From: Sipunculus nudus
Lineage: Eukaryota; Annelida; Sipuncula; Golfingiida; Sipunculidae
Direction of reading: 5' to 3'
Length of the DNA stretch: 64,000 nucleotides
Assembly: GCA_026874595.1 (NCBI GenBank)
Contig: CM049308.1
Location: 45,329,327-45,393,326 of the forward strand
The translations under genes and the position numbers were made by a program. Shown one piece after another: positions 1 through 11,890 of the stretch (positions are counted from its first letter, which is position 1; every line of letters begins with the position of its first letter). Below the pieces are notes generated by a model. It was not told where the DNA came from and did not search any database. It saw only the letters and a list, made by a program, of their open reading frames with translations.

Positions 1-477
1 AATTTTATTTATATTAAAACAAGGCCTACAGGCCTAATGAGAACCTGTGCAATGAGATTACACCAGGTATAATGCTTCAATGCTGGACCATTACTTTTCA
101 AGAACATGTGTAACATGTATATGAACAATGCAAGTACAAAACACTAAACAATCATCACAGCTGCAAATCTGGCATGGGTGCACACAACACAAAAACTAGA
201 ATATGGGTAAGCAACAAACGACTACGTGTATCTGCCAAAATCAGAGTAGGAAAGGTGAAGTGAGGCATGGATTGAGTGGCAAGGGGAAATAGAGTGACGT
301 GTGTTGCATAATAGCCTGGATGTCTGCAGCCAAAATGTGTATGTAGGTTGCGCCACCTACCACAATATCCAGAAAGCTGTCCAAGATGTATTAACATGCA
401 AAATTTTAGGCAGATAAGTCAAACCACTGCCGAGATATGAGTGATTTTATGCCACGGCAAACGGATGCTGTGGAAAA

Positions 478-2130
478 ACAAGGGACCCATGGGTCACATC
501 ACTCAGCTGAATTTTGGAAAAAAAATATTAGCAACTGCAAAATATTTTTATTTCTTTGGGTTTTCATGTATATTGAATATTTCATAGCATTTGAAAAGCT
601 AAGAAAAAATGGCCATGCTAAAATGAAACTCTGTAAATTATAGAATAATGGGCATAAGCTAAAGCATATGCACTGTGTAATAAATGAAACCTTTGGCCTG
701 AAACCATTTAATGATGCACCAAGGGAAAAAAAATGAGCCTACCGTAAGTGTTATATAAAAGTTACATTTCATAAACAATTAATGTGTGAAGATAATTAAG
801 TTTTCAAAAGTTAAATATATGGCCATATGAGTTAAAAATTAATCCCACAAAGATTGACCAATATTCCTGATTTTAAGTGAAACAGTGTTATTCAAACCAA
901 GGCCCAGCCAACTTTAAGAGATATGAATGAAATGCTACAAAGTATTTATATCTTCTTAAATCTTGTCAGTTAGCACTTACATTAGATCCTAATTTTTTAT
1001 CACATTTGAATTTTAGGATCAAATTCCTGAACATTTTTCATTAAAAAAAATCAAAATTATCCAAGTCGCAATAAAAAAATTTATTAAACATTAAAATTGC
1101 AAGATTTGTCTTGCTTATTAGTCCTGTGTATTGAAGGGATGGGTGGGGGAAGGGGTCTCTGTTGTTACTGCTCCTTGCTGAAAAAAAGTGAAATTATAAG
1201 ATTCCTTATTTAAAATACAGGTCTGTCAACAGAATGGGGGGGGGGGGGGGGGGAGAGAGAGAGAAAGGCTCCTTGTGGTATTAACTGCAGATAGCCTGAT
1301 CAAGCTCAACAAGAGAGAGGGCTTGCCTGAGTGATGGATTACATAACATCCCCAGGAGCATAGAGAGTTGCACTGAATGACCTATAGTGACCAAAGTGAA
1401 CTGCTTGACAATGTAAGGGAATACAACAAGAGCCCCCCAAAAAATCAATAATTTGCCTAATTTTGCAGCTTTTATTTTCAAATTTCAGATTTTAACATTA
1501 AATCGTTATGTGTACATGCTGTGAAAATTAAATACACAGTTTTTACAGGAAAAAACGTGCCATGGACAAAGGCAAAATTTAAGGTACTGATTTTATATTT
1601 ATGCTAATAACTTGAAAATAATGCAAAATTCAGATCTTATTTTCGGTATACAATTGAATCCTGATTAAATGAAGTTATATCCCTGAAAAAAAGTCTTTAG
1701 CATCAGCAATTCTTATGTTAAGTGAGTAAATATATTTACCTGTTTTTTTACAAGGTGCATTATGTTTGGGCTATAACTTCAACAAATTACGCAATAATGA
1801 CCTAGTTTTTGGTATGTACATAGGAAATGTATGGAAAAATATGAATATTAACTATGATCCAATTCAGACCAGAGGTTTTGATATTAGGCAGTCTTGAAGT
1901 GTAACAATTGGTTTTAAATGGAAAATGGAGGTTTTTCCTTAATATCTCGAAGGAACAAAGACTTAGTGACCCAATTTTCAGTATGGTAGGAGATTTTAGG
2001 GACACCTACCTGTATGCAAAATTTTGGATTCGAAGGTCCAACGGTTTCAAAACGTGCCCTGTTAACGGACTTACGGCTGAACGGAAGATGGACAAAAGTC
2101 CACGACTATAGCTCATAGACTTATAATGCA
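478..2130 (+). mobile_element. Family B element inserted in A copy 1
   Basis: The head ACAAGGGACCCATGGGTCAC at 478 is followed by CACTCAGCTGA. The insertion splits the A sequence GATGCTGTGGAAAAATGG, which is intact at about 62363. A-family sequence resumes near 2127 (GCACCACCAGTTTTG). The tail hairpin is damaged, leaving only TAGCTCATAGACTTATA. The interior matches the B copy at 54196-56172, including the poly-G stretch at 1236. There is no believable coding sequence. Confidence 0.75.
1236..1265. repeat. Poly-G run followed by (GA)n
   Basis: Eighteen G residues run straight into GAGAGA repeats inside the B copy. The related copy at 54785-54800 has a 16-G run at the same internal place, so the simple repeat is an inherited part of this B subtype. 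Confidence 0.9.
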
Positions 2131-3425
2131 CCACCAGTTTTGGGTATGATAAAGAGCTATGTGAGATCTATAAACATGCAAAATTTTTGCCAGATTGGTC
2201 AAATGGTTCCTGAGATATGAGCTTGGATGTCTGCAACATTAATTACGTATGTAGGTGGGGCCACCTGTCATAAAACAAGAAAGCTGTCAAGGATGTATAA
2301 ACCTTCAAAATTTCAGGTGGATAAGTCAAACCACTGCTGAGATACGAGTGATTTTATCCCAAGGCAGATGAACAGATGGACGCTGTGCAAAAATGGTTGC
2401 GGGTGGCCCCACCAGTTTTGCGTATGATAAAGAGATATAGGAGATCTATACACATGCAAAATTTGGGCCCAACTGGTCAAATGGTTCCCAAGATATGAGC
2501 TAGGATGTCTGCAGCTTAAACGTGAATGTAGGTGGCGCCACCTGTTATACAATTAAGAAAGCTGTCCAGGATGTACACACATGCAAAGTTTCAGGTGGAT
2601 AAGTCCAACCAATGCAGAGATATGAGTGTTTTTATCCTGAGGTAGATGAACAGACGGATGCTGTGCAAAACTGGTGGCAGGTGGCGCCACCAATTTTGTG
2701 TATGATTAAGAGATATGTGAGATCTATATCTATACACATGCAAAATTTCAGGGGGATATGTCAAACCAGTCTTGAGATATGTCTGCAGCGTAAATTTGAA
2801 TGTAGGTGGTGCCACCTGTCATAAAATCAAGAAAGCTGTCAAGGATGTATAAACCTGCAAAATATCAGGTGGATAAGTCAAACCACTGCCGGGATATGAG
2901 TCATTTTATCCCAAGGCAGATGAACAGATGGACGCTGTGCAAAAATGGTTGCAGGTGGCACCACCAGTTTTGCGTATGATAAAGAGCTATGAGAGATCTA
3001 TAAACATGCAAAATTTTGGCCCAACTGGTCAAACGGTTCTCGAGATATGAGCTTGGATGTCTGCAGCTTAAACGTAAATGTAGGTGGCACCACCTGTCAT
3101 AAAATCAAGAAAGATGTCCAGGATGTATACACATACAAAATTTCAGGTGTATAAGTCCAACCAATGCAGAGATGCGAGTCTTTTTATCCCAAGGCAGATG
3201 AATAGATGGAAGCTGTGCAAAAAGTTTGTAGGTGGCGCCACCATTTTCAGTGTATATTATAAAGCTTTCCAAGGGCTACATTTGTGCAAAATCTGTAGCC
3301 TTATTGGTCAAACGGTTCCCGAGATATGTGGGTTTATGTGTGGAAACAGACGCACAAATGGACGCTGGCCAGAGAGGAAAGGTCAGAGGTCAACCAAAAA
3401 TGAGGGCGCAGCAGTTCACATTTGA
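2131..3425 (+). repeat. Palindrome-punctuated cassette array (family A interior)
   Basis: Cassettes of about 130-150 bp follow one another, each opening with the 12-bp palindrome GGTGGCGCCACC or a one-step variant. Exact copies lie at 2531-2542, 2680-2691 and 3231-3242. Between palindromes the text repeats in order: AAGAAAGCTGTCCAGGATGT, ATGCAAAATTTCAGGTGGAT, GAGATATGAG, then CAGATGAACAGATGGACGCT. Two alternating cassette types can be told apart. Short ORFs across this array arise from the repeat and are not genes. Confidence 0.8.
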
Positions 3426-4186
3426 CCGATCAGAATTCCGAATTTTAAAAAATTGTGCCCAGTGGTTATGGAGGAGTTCTCCGGAAACCTTTGCGGCAAT
3501 GGCGGCAGGGTCGTTTGGCGGATACAATGATTGTAGCTGGCACCACAAGTCTTATATACAAATAGGAGATATATACATATGCCCAATGTCAGACTGATAT
3601 GTCAGACCTTTCCTGTGAAATAAGCAGGGACATACACTGTGAAAAAATTATAGTAGGTGGCGCCACCAGTCTTGTACACTATAAAGCTACCCAATATGTA
3701 TAAACATGCCCAATTTTAGGCTGATGTATCAAATTCCTCTGTAGAAATAAGCAGGCAAAAGTCAATGTAGGTGGCACCACCTGTCTTGTAAATGAGAATA
3801 CCATCAAAGACTCATAGACAGGTATCAGTCCAATACATCAAACTTCCCCAGAGTTTGAAACTTCCCCAGAGTTTGATGCACTGGGCTGACAAGGCTTAGG
3901 TAAGGCAGTTGCCCCCAAAGTGACCTGTGACAAATTGCTGCATCAAGCTACTGCATTGAGTGAACTCTTGATCTATACCTGGCTGCACTTCTTCCAATCC
4001 TGGCACTGTGCCAAAACTATTTATAGAGTTGACATCATCTTGGCTAATGGCCAACATCAAGGCACTGGCAATCTGCCAATGGTAAACCAAGTGCTGCCAT
4101 CTGTACACAAAAGTTGTCCTTACTTGAAATATTTTTGAAATTTATTTTCCCACTACAAAATCCTTTTCAGCTGACTTTTTTATAAA
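3426..4186 (+). repeat. Family A cassettes, paralogous to 23034-23874
   Basis: Continuing cassettes (palindrome at 3656-3667) lead into a stretch that closely matches 23034-23874, up to and including CTTTTTTATAAAACAAGG. At that point this copy continues as family B and the other as family A. Confidence 0.75.
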
Positions 4187-5550
4187 ACAAGGGACCCATG
4201 GGTCACGGCGCTCAGCTGTTTATTATTGGACTATAAATGTATCACCATTGTGATACTATATTGAGTAGATAAAGCTTAGAATATCATGTTGGGCTTTTAT
4301 ATAGGAATATAATGTAATATGTGAGTAAATGATATATAAAATAACCTGACTGATGGATTAATATGGAGTAAAATATAGTGGTTTATTTGTTATTTATTTG
4401 GGAGGGGTCGAAAAAAGCAATTTATTTGAACAAATATGAATGCAATGACAGTATACTAAGAAGTGGTATAATGATGATAATGCTATTTGTTGAAGGATCT
4501 ATAGTGTATGGAAAACTGCAAGATTTCAATTTGACAGATACAAGGTTATGATTAACTATGCTGATGAGGAGATTTATGAATTTGTTACTGTATGACATGA
4601 TATCTTGACAAGATCGATCTTGACAAGGTACATCATTTTGATGCCCTCACGTCTACATATTACACAATATTGACATAATTTCTGGCATGTACATAGGTAC
4701 CTATTGACAAATGGTCAACAGTACTGAACCACCTGGAAGGTAAAAATCTTAAAAATATGATGAAATGTAGATAAAGTTTGAGAGGAAGAGGTTATCTGGG
4801 CCATGGTTGGTTTATATGATTGAAGAAAATGTTGCAAATAATATTTGAGATCTGACCATGCCTTTCCATTGGTTACCTTTTTGATAAGCTGTTGACAGTT
4901 CAACAGTTTACACATTTGTCTGATGAGATTCAATTTATTTGGTAAACCTTTTTTATCAATTATATGATATGTATACAGTTGCCATAATGTTTCCACTCCA
5001 CAGGTGCAATGACTTGATAGGGGGGGGGGGGTGTTGTGTTATGATCAGAGTTACAATGCCTCTGCCTCTGTAGATATTTTCTTTAATTATTAAATTTTAT
5101 GCTATAGCCATAGAACTATTGTTCACAGTGCCAAGGAGCAAAGCCTCAGTGGTATGAAGAAGGGGATGGTGAGAGTTACAACACCCTTGCATATAAATAC
5201 AGGATATGAAATTTAATTCATCAGTGCTTATAAAAAAAAGTTTATTCATGAACATTAAATATTTAAAACAGGCAGAAAGATGGAGAAACAAAGCAAATCA
5301 TTTTTCCCCATTCTTCTCAGCCAAGAAAAAATTAACAATATTTGCATTTATTCCTTTTTTTCATTTAATAATTTTAATCCAAGTTTCGGAATGTTACTAT
5401 AAATTTACAGTATAACATACATGTGATTGTGAATATTTCAGTTGATTCACATTCCTAAATTGCATCAACATTTATAGCTAATGTATCTAGTTTATAGTAC
5501 CTGTCAACAGAATGGGATGTAAGGAGGAAGGGAGGCAATTAGGGTGAGAG

Positions 5551-5622
<72 letters not shown>

Positions 5623-8155
5623 CTAGACTGCCAGAGAGAGAAAGAGAGGCTCTCTGGTAATAACTGCCTGACCCAGCCTGACCCAGACACTCACAGTGGC
5701 AGTAGGTCAGACCTGAAGGTGTTATGTATCTGCCCAGTACACTGCATTTATACTGATCTGATGTAAACAGTGAAGACATGGTACCTAGAAACTTGAATAA
5801 TATCTACAGTTTTTGATCAATTGGTTTCAAATTACAGATTTTTAACAGATGAAATGTTAATGTGTACATGCTGTGAAAATTAAATCCACAGCACTAACAG
5901 GAAAATTTTACTATTTATATTTTTTTAAATGGTATCAGGAAAAAAGAAAAGTATTCTCAAATATAAAAACTAATACATGTGTTAAAATTAATCCAAGGAT
6001 CAAAACACCCAATATATTATACCAGAAGCAAACTGGAGTTGGGAATGTTTAATTTTATGAACTGAAATAATGGACCAGCAATATAAATTTTGATTATTTA
6101 GCAAGTATCATGTAACAACTGATACAACCATGAGTTATAAGTCAAACAAATTAAAATCTTTAATGAGCACTTGTCTGAGTAATATTTTAAATTTCTGACA
6201 TATTTATTTATTATTTTAATTTTGTAATAAATATAAACCAACAAGTGAAACACCTGGAAAAGACCTGGAAATTTAGATTAATTTAATATAATCAACTGCA
6301 TCCTTGTCTATCATTATCTTGCTTCATATAATTCCCAATAGTAAACAACAATTTATTTTAATTATTTATTTTTCATTTTTATGGTTGAAATGAAAAATAC
6401 CCAATTGTGACTGCATGGTGTCATTTGAAATGCAATTTTGGCCATCCATGGAAGATCCATAAATGATCAGTAATTGCATGGTAATCCCCTGTAATTCATT
6501 AACTATAAATTCCTTTTCCATTTATTTTTTTTAAGTTCTTTTCATAAACCAAGAATTTAAAAAAAAAGTTTATTGTTATGTTTATGGCCTAAACAAATAC
6601 TAGAGGAGGGGGTTGGACAGTTAGATCCAGCTGAAGCCACCCAAGAGCTGGCTGGCTGCAGAGTGCCTTGCTTCAAGCATGCATAATTGGCCTGAAAGGT
6701 CAATGTGGGGACATAAAAGAGGGGCTTCAGTACAGCCTAGGTGTCATATGGTCTCATAAAAACTTTCATAAAAGCTAGTTTTTGACCAATTCCTTTTATA
6801 ACTTCAGAATTTAGAAGCTAAAATCCCTACGTGCGCAAGATATGAAAATTAAATCAACAGTGCTTACAGGGAAAAAACATGCCATGGCCAAAGTTGGGCA
6901 AAATTTAAGATACTGATTTTATATTTATGCTAATAACTTATAAAATTCAGAACTAATTTTGGGAATACAATTGAATCTTGATTAAATAATGTTATATCCC
7001 TGGCAAAAAATCTCTACCTTCAGCAATTCTCATATTAAAAGAGTAAATATATTTCTTGATTTTTTACAAAGTGCATTATGTTTGGGCCCATAACTTAAAA
7101 CAATTACGCAATACTGACATCATTTCTGGCATGTGCACAGAGAATGTATAGAAAAACATGTATATTATATATGATTAAAGTCAGATCAGTGGTTTTGATA
7201 TTAGGCAGTATTGAAGTGTAACAATGGGTTTTTAATTGAAAAATTAAGTTTTTCATTAATATCTCAAAGGTATTAAGTCCTAGTGACCAAATTCTTGGCA
7301 TGGTGGGGGATTTTGGAGACATCTAATTGTATGCCAAATTTTAGGAACTCAGAGCTGAAGCTGGGGAGCTGAGCTCTTGCAAACTGCATAACACTAGCCT
7401 GATGTAAACAATATGTTACATGGTGCTTGAAAACATGAATAAAATCTACAGTTTTTGATCAACTGGTTTCAAATTTTTGGTGTTAACAGACAAAATCCTA
7501 ACTAAAACATGTTGAGAAAATTAAATCCACAGTACTTACAGGAAAAAAATGTGCCATGGTCAAAGTTTGGCAAAATTTAAGGTACCAATTTCTTATTTTT
7601 GTAAATATTTTAAAAAATTTAAAAGATTTTGATCTAATTTTGGGTATACAATTAAATTTTGATTATTTAAAGTAGTATTACTGAAAAAAAAGTCCCTACC
7701 TGTAACACTTTTGGTCTTAAGTGACCAAATATCTTTCCTGATTTTTTTTACAAAGTCCATTATGTTTTGCCCATAAATTTTTAAAATTAAATAATACTGT
7801 CTTAATTTCTGGCATGTACATAGGAACCATATAGAGGAATATTTATGGTAAAAATGAAGAAAACCCGATGAGTGGTTTTGATATTAGGCAGACCTGAAGT
7901 GTGAAAATAGGTTTTTAATAAAAAATTGAGGTTTTTCCTTAATTTCTCAAAGGAACAAAGTTGCAAAGACCCAGTTTTCAGCTTGGTAGGAGATCTTGGG
8001 GACATCTAACACTATGCCAAATTTTGGATTCCTAGGTCTTACGGTTTCAAAACATGCCACATCTATGGACGGAGGGACGGACAGACAGACGGATGGATGA
8101 CGGACAATGGACCACGACTATAGCTCAGATGACTTATAGTCAGCCGAGCTAAAAA
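4187..8155 (+). mobile_element. Long family B element, copy 1, essentially full length
   Basis: It runs from ACAAGGGACCCATGGGTCAC plus GCGCTCAGCTG at 4187 to a GACGGAC-type run, GGACCACGACTATAGCTCAG and CAGCCGAGCTAAAAA ending near 8155. The length is about 3.97 kb. Two sections repeat the same theme (GGCAAAATTTAAGGTACTGA, TTTTGATATTAGGCAGT) at 6890-7330 and 7550-8040, so the element may itself contain an old internal duplication. It matches 26367-29765 and, less well, 46942-48681. No transposition protein can be read in any frame. Confidence 0.8.
5546..5622. repeat. (AG)n microsatellite in long B element
   Basis: Nearly pure AG dinucleotide over about 75 bp. In long B copy 2 (27536-27552) only a short remnant is left, and the following 330 bp or so are missing. 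The serine/leucine-rich reading frames across it are an artefact of the dinucleotide. Confidence 0.95.
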
Positions 8156-9830
8156 TCAATAGAAAAGGAATTTGATAGTTGATGAGTAACAGGGAATTAC
8201 CTTGCAATTACTGATGTTTTATGGATTTTGTATGGATGGATGAAAATGTATTCCAAATAACACCATTGAGTCACCTATGGTATTTTTCTTTTCAATTTTA
8301 AGAATAAAAAAAATCAAAATATATTGTTCTATACTATTAGGGATTATGTGAAGGAAATTAATGATAGACAGATGCAGTTGATAATATTAATCTAAATTTC
8401 CAGGTCTTTTCCAAGTGTTTGCACTTGTTAATTTATATTTATTTCAAAATTTGAAAAAAATATAAATATGTCAACATTTTTAAATTTTACTCAGACAAGT
8501 ACTGAATAAAGATGTCAATATGTTTCACTAATGACATTAAGACACGTGGCTGTAACAGCTGTCACAAGTCTATGTAAATAATCAAAATTTATATTACTGG
8601 TTCCTATATTTCAGTTAGTGAAATTTAACTTGCCCATCACGATTCTTATGACAATTATAAACATTACAGAAATCAAACTTGTCTAAAATCTGATTTTTTA
8701 TCATATTCAAATTTTTTTATTAAAAAGAAATTTATCAGAAAAAATTTTGAAGTTATCTCAGCTATGAAACCATTATATGTGTAAAAAATAACCCAAGGAT
8801 AAGAAGACCCTATAAATTATACAAGAAGAAAACTAATTAAAGAAAAATAGAAAAGGAATTTGTTAGTTTATAATAATAGGGAATTAACTTGCAGTTACTG
8901 ATGATATAAGAATCTTGTATCGATGGATAGAATGTCATGTATACCAAATAACACCATGCAGTCACCTATGGCATTTTTCAGTTCAATTTTAATAATAAAA
9001 AAGTAAATCATATTATTCATTACTAATCATTAGGGCTCATATGAAAGAAATCAATGATAGACAAAGATGCAGTTGATAATATTAATCTAGATTCCTACTG
9101 TGTCTAGTGTGTACATTGATGTGAAATTAGACCAAAATGAATATATTACATTTATTTTTTTTTTAATATAAATAAAAGCCATAAAACCAGGTACTTATGA
9201 TCATTATTTAAATGTGTGAATTTTGTACATTCTGGATTCTCAACACCATTGTTTGGTGAAAACTGAATAAATACCAGACATGGTGGGAATACTTTGCAAT
9301 TGTATTTAAATACGAATATGAATATGTACTCCATTATAAAATTTCTCGCATAAAGAATGGGAATTCAGGTAAAAATGAAAGTATATGAATACCAGTGCAA
9401 ATACTTTCCAAATGTATTCATGAATGCATTCATGAATATATTCTTTAATATTATTTTAATAATCATTTCAGTTATATTTCATTTTAAAAATCATACAATT
9501 CTCTTATTATTTTTAATAAAAATTATATCTGGGACAATATTTGTAATTTTTTTTATAAATAGTTAAACTCTTATATTATATGTTCTGCTTATAAGTTATA
9601 TGGCCAAGTCAAAATCTGTGTGACAAAAATACTCCATTTGTTAATAAAATAAATGAAATCAATCCTCTTCCCTGCCTCCAAAGGTACTATCAAAATCATA
9701 CATAAGCTAAACAACAACTCATAATACAGCTTATACTTATTACCACACAAAACCAGCATGTGCCTCATTTCTAAATCATATTTTTTTATCATATATAACA
9801 GCTGTGCGCCGTGACCCATAGGTCCCTTGT
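8156..9830 (-). mobile_element. Family B 5' half, minus orientation, head at 9800-9830
   Basis: The reverse complement of a B head (ending GACCCATAGGTCCCTTGT on the plus strand) occupies 9800-9830. Sequence at 8158-8700, and again at 8850-9120, is an inverted, diverged version of 6000-6520: the landmarks GATGCAGTTGATAATATTAA and GGAATTTGATAGTTGATGAG are complements of motifs there. The B element at 4187-8155 and this piece therefore form an imperfect inverted pair. A separate repeat lies at 9150-9441. No gene is seen. Confidence 0.6.
9150..9441 (-). repeat. Repeat E, minus copy, with palindromic edge
   Basis: An inverted copy of 18573-18850. Shared text includes AATTTAAATAATGATCATAA, read here as its complement. 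One edge (9411-9441) is an AATGTATTCATGAATGCATT-type palindrome with one mismatch, the counterpart of the perfect one at 18570-18605. Confidence 0.65.
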
Positions 9831-10424
9831 CTTAAAGTTGTTATTATAGACGTATAAAAATTTATTTTTTGTCCTTGATTTATTTCTTTGTCAATTTATT
9901 TATTTATTGTTATGCTGTTGGTCTAAAAAACTACGTAATAGATGAGTTGGGTTGGACACCTGAATCAACTGAGACCAGCCATAAGCTATGGCCAGTAAGT
10001 ATATGCCCCGCCTCAAGCGTGCATAATTGGCCTGAAAGGTCAACTAGAGAACAAACAGGTGACTGAAGAGGGACTTGGTAGAGCCTAGGGGCTGACATGG
10101 TCTCATAAAAACTATAATAAAAGCTACAGTTTTTGGCCAATTTCTTTCAACTTCCAAAACTAACAAGCTGAAATCCTTATTTCTGCATGATACGAAAATT
10201 ATATCAACAGTGCTTACAGAAAACAAACATGGTCAAAGTTAGGCAAAATTTAAGGTATCAATTTTATATTTATGCTAATAACTTGTAAAATTTTAAAAAT
10301 AAAGAACTTATATTTCGTATACATTTGAATATTGATCAAGTAATGTAAAATCCATGACAAAAAATCTCTAGCTTCAGCAATTCTCATGTTGAGGGAGTAA
10401 ATATATTTCTTTATTTTTAGCTCA
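9831..10424 (+). repeat. Family B interior fragment, plus strand
   Basis: GCATAATTGGCCTGAAAGGT, ATGGTCTCATAAAAACT and CAAAATTTAAGG follow in the same order as at 6680-7060 and 28310-28700. The fragment has neither head nor tail and is cut off at 10424 by a B tail in the opposite orientation. Confidence 0.65.
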
Positions 10425-10691
10425 GCTGACTATAAGTCATCTGAGCTGTAGTCGTGGTCCGTCGGCCGTCCGTCCGTTAAACTGGCACATTTTGAAACCA
10501 TTGGACCTACGAATCTGAAATTCGGCATACCTTTAGATGTCCCCAAAATCTCCCACCATACTGAAAATTGGGTTACTAGGATTTTGTTCCTTAGAATTAT
10601 TAAGGAAAAAACCTCCATTTTTCATTTAAAATCCATTGTTACACTTCAAGACTGCCCAATTTCAAAACCACAGACCTGATATTGACCATTT
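10425..10691 (-). mobile_element. Family B 3' end, minus orientation
   Basis: TTTTTAGCTCAGCTGACTAT opens the reversed tail, followed by the hairpin partner, GTCGTGGTCCGTCGG and the complement of the conserved section also seen at 1860-2060. It stops at the inverted-repeat end of the foldback element at 10692. Confidence 0.75.
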
Positions 10692-10766
10692 TTATGCCCC
10701 CGCCACAAAGTGGCCGGGGCATATAGTTTTACCCATGTCCGTCATTCCGTCCTTCCGAAATCAAAT
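10692..10766 (+). repeat. Left terminal inverted repeat of foldback element
   Basis: It pairs with 15321-15387. The first 32 bases are themselves nearly palindromic (TATGCCCC, GCCAC, AAA, GTGGC, GGGGCATA), so each end can also form a local hairpin. The left copy has about 8 extra bases (CGTCCTTC region) relative to the right. Confidence 0.9.
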
Positions 10767-11475
10767 CTTTTTTTCGCAGTGCCAGTAGATATTAGCCTGA
10801 TTTTTGGTGTGTTGGCAGATAATGACTAGTTACAAATCCAGTTCGCGTTTCGTCCCCATTGACCTACTTTTGATTGTTTTACCTCTCCTTAACTTAGAAA
10901 ATTTAATGAAAAATAGAAATTTTCATGACCAATACATATGTACCCACTTTTTTTCGCAATGCCTGCAGATATTGGTCTGATTTTTTTAGGGTGGGCAGAT
11001 AATGACCAGTTACAGATCAAGTTCATGTTTCGTCCCAGTTGACCTTTTTTTGACCGTTTTACGGCTCCTAAATTTAGAAAATTTAATGAAAAATAGAAAT
11101 TTTCATGACCAATACACATGTACCCACTTTTTTTCGCAATGCCTGCAGATACTGGCCTGATTTTTGGTGTGTTGGCAGATATTGACCAATTACAGATCGA
11201 ATTCGCGTTTAGTCCCAGTTGACCTATTTTTGACCATTTTACGGCTCCTGAACATAGAAAATTTCATGAAAAATATAAATTTTTATGACAAATACACATG
11301 AACACATGACTTTTTTTCGCAACACCTGCAGATTTTGGCCTAATTTTTTTAGGGTGGGCAGATAATGACCAGTTACAGATCAAGTTCATGTTTTGTCCCA
11401 GTTGACCCACTTAAGACTGTTTGACGGTGCTCTTACATAGAAAATTTCATTAAAAAGTGCACATGTACAGACTTT
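10767..11475 (-). repeat. Left array of four 180-bp units
   Basis: Unit starts marked by TTTTTTTCGCA recur at about 10771, 10951, 11131, 11314 and a partial one at 11473. Each unit contains GATTTTT, GGCAGATAATGACCAGTTAC, GTTGACCTATTTTTGACC and TTTCATGAAAAATAGAAATT. The right array is the reverse complement. Confidence 0.9.
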
Positions 11476-11559
11476 TTTGCAGTGCCTCCCTTAGCAAAAT
11501 GAAAAGTTTGCCGCTGCTTTGCTGCAACCATGCTGCAAAGCAGCAGAAACCAAAATAGG

Positions 11560-11890
11560 CTGCAAGAAGAGTGTGCAGGAAGGCTGCGGCTAGTTGCATG
11601 CTTCCCGCTGCCTGGCAAAGGCTGCAGGAAAGTGTGCAGCAAATCTGAATTGTGTGCTTGAAGGTTGCGGGGGGTTGCGGCTAGCCGCAGTCCTATAGAG
11701 TATTTAAATACTGTGTAGAGGAAGGCTGCGGGAGGGTTGCGGCTAGCCGCAGCCTCATAGAGTTAACTGGATGCTGTGCGCAGGAAGGCTGTGGGAGGAT
11801 TGCGGCTAGCCGCAGTCTCATAGAGTTAACTGGAAGCTGTGCGCAGGAAGGCTGCGGGAGGGTTGCGGCTAGCCGCAGTCTTTTACAGTT
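11560..11890. repeat. 62-bp tandem repeat with GCGGCTAGCCGC palindrome
   Basis: Three to four units contain TTGCGGCTAGCCGCAGTC, CATAGAGTTAACTGGA and GCGCAGGAAGGCTGCGGGAG. Each carries the perfect palindrome TGCGGCTAGCCGCA. The unit shares GGAAGGCTGCGGGA with the 21-bp minisatellite at 13003-13570, which suggests a common origin of both arrays. Confidence 0.85.

Larger units (their letters stand above)
19..4186 (+). mobile_element. Family A element, copy 1 (tail lost)
   Basis: The head ACAAGGCCTACAGGCCTAAT begins at 19, with the subterminal motif GAACCTGTGC just inside it. The interior matches the other A copies (for example 61905-62360): a stretch ending near 430, then cassettes punctuated by GGTGGCGCCACC. 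The copy is split by a family B element at 478-2130 and ends against another B head at 4187. No CACAGGTTCGCTAAAAA tail is seen. No transposase, Rep, helicase or reverse transcriptase is visible, so it is non-autonomous or decayed. Confidence 0.75.

Noticed and set aside
5487-5779. Serine/leucine-rich frames on the minus strand
   Set aside because: They are translations of the AG microsatellite.
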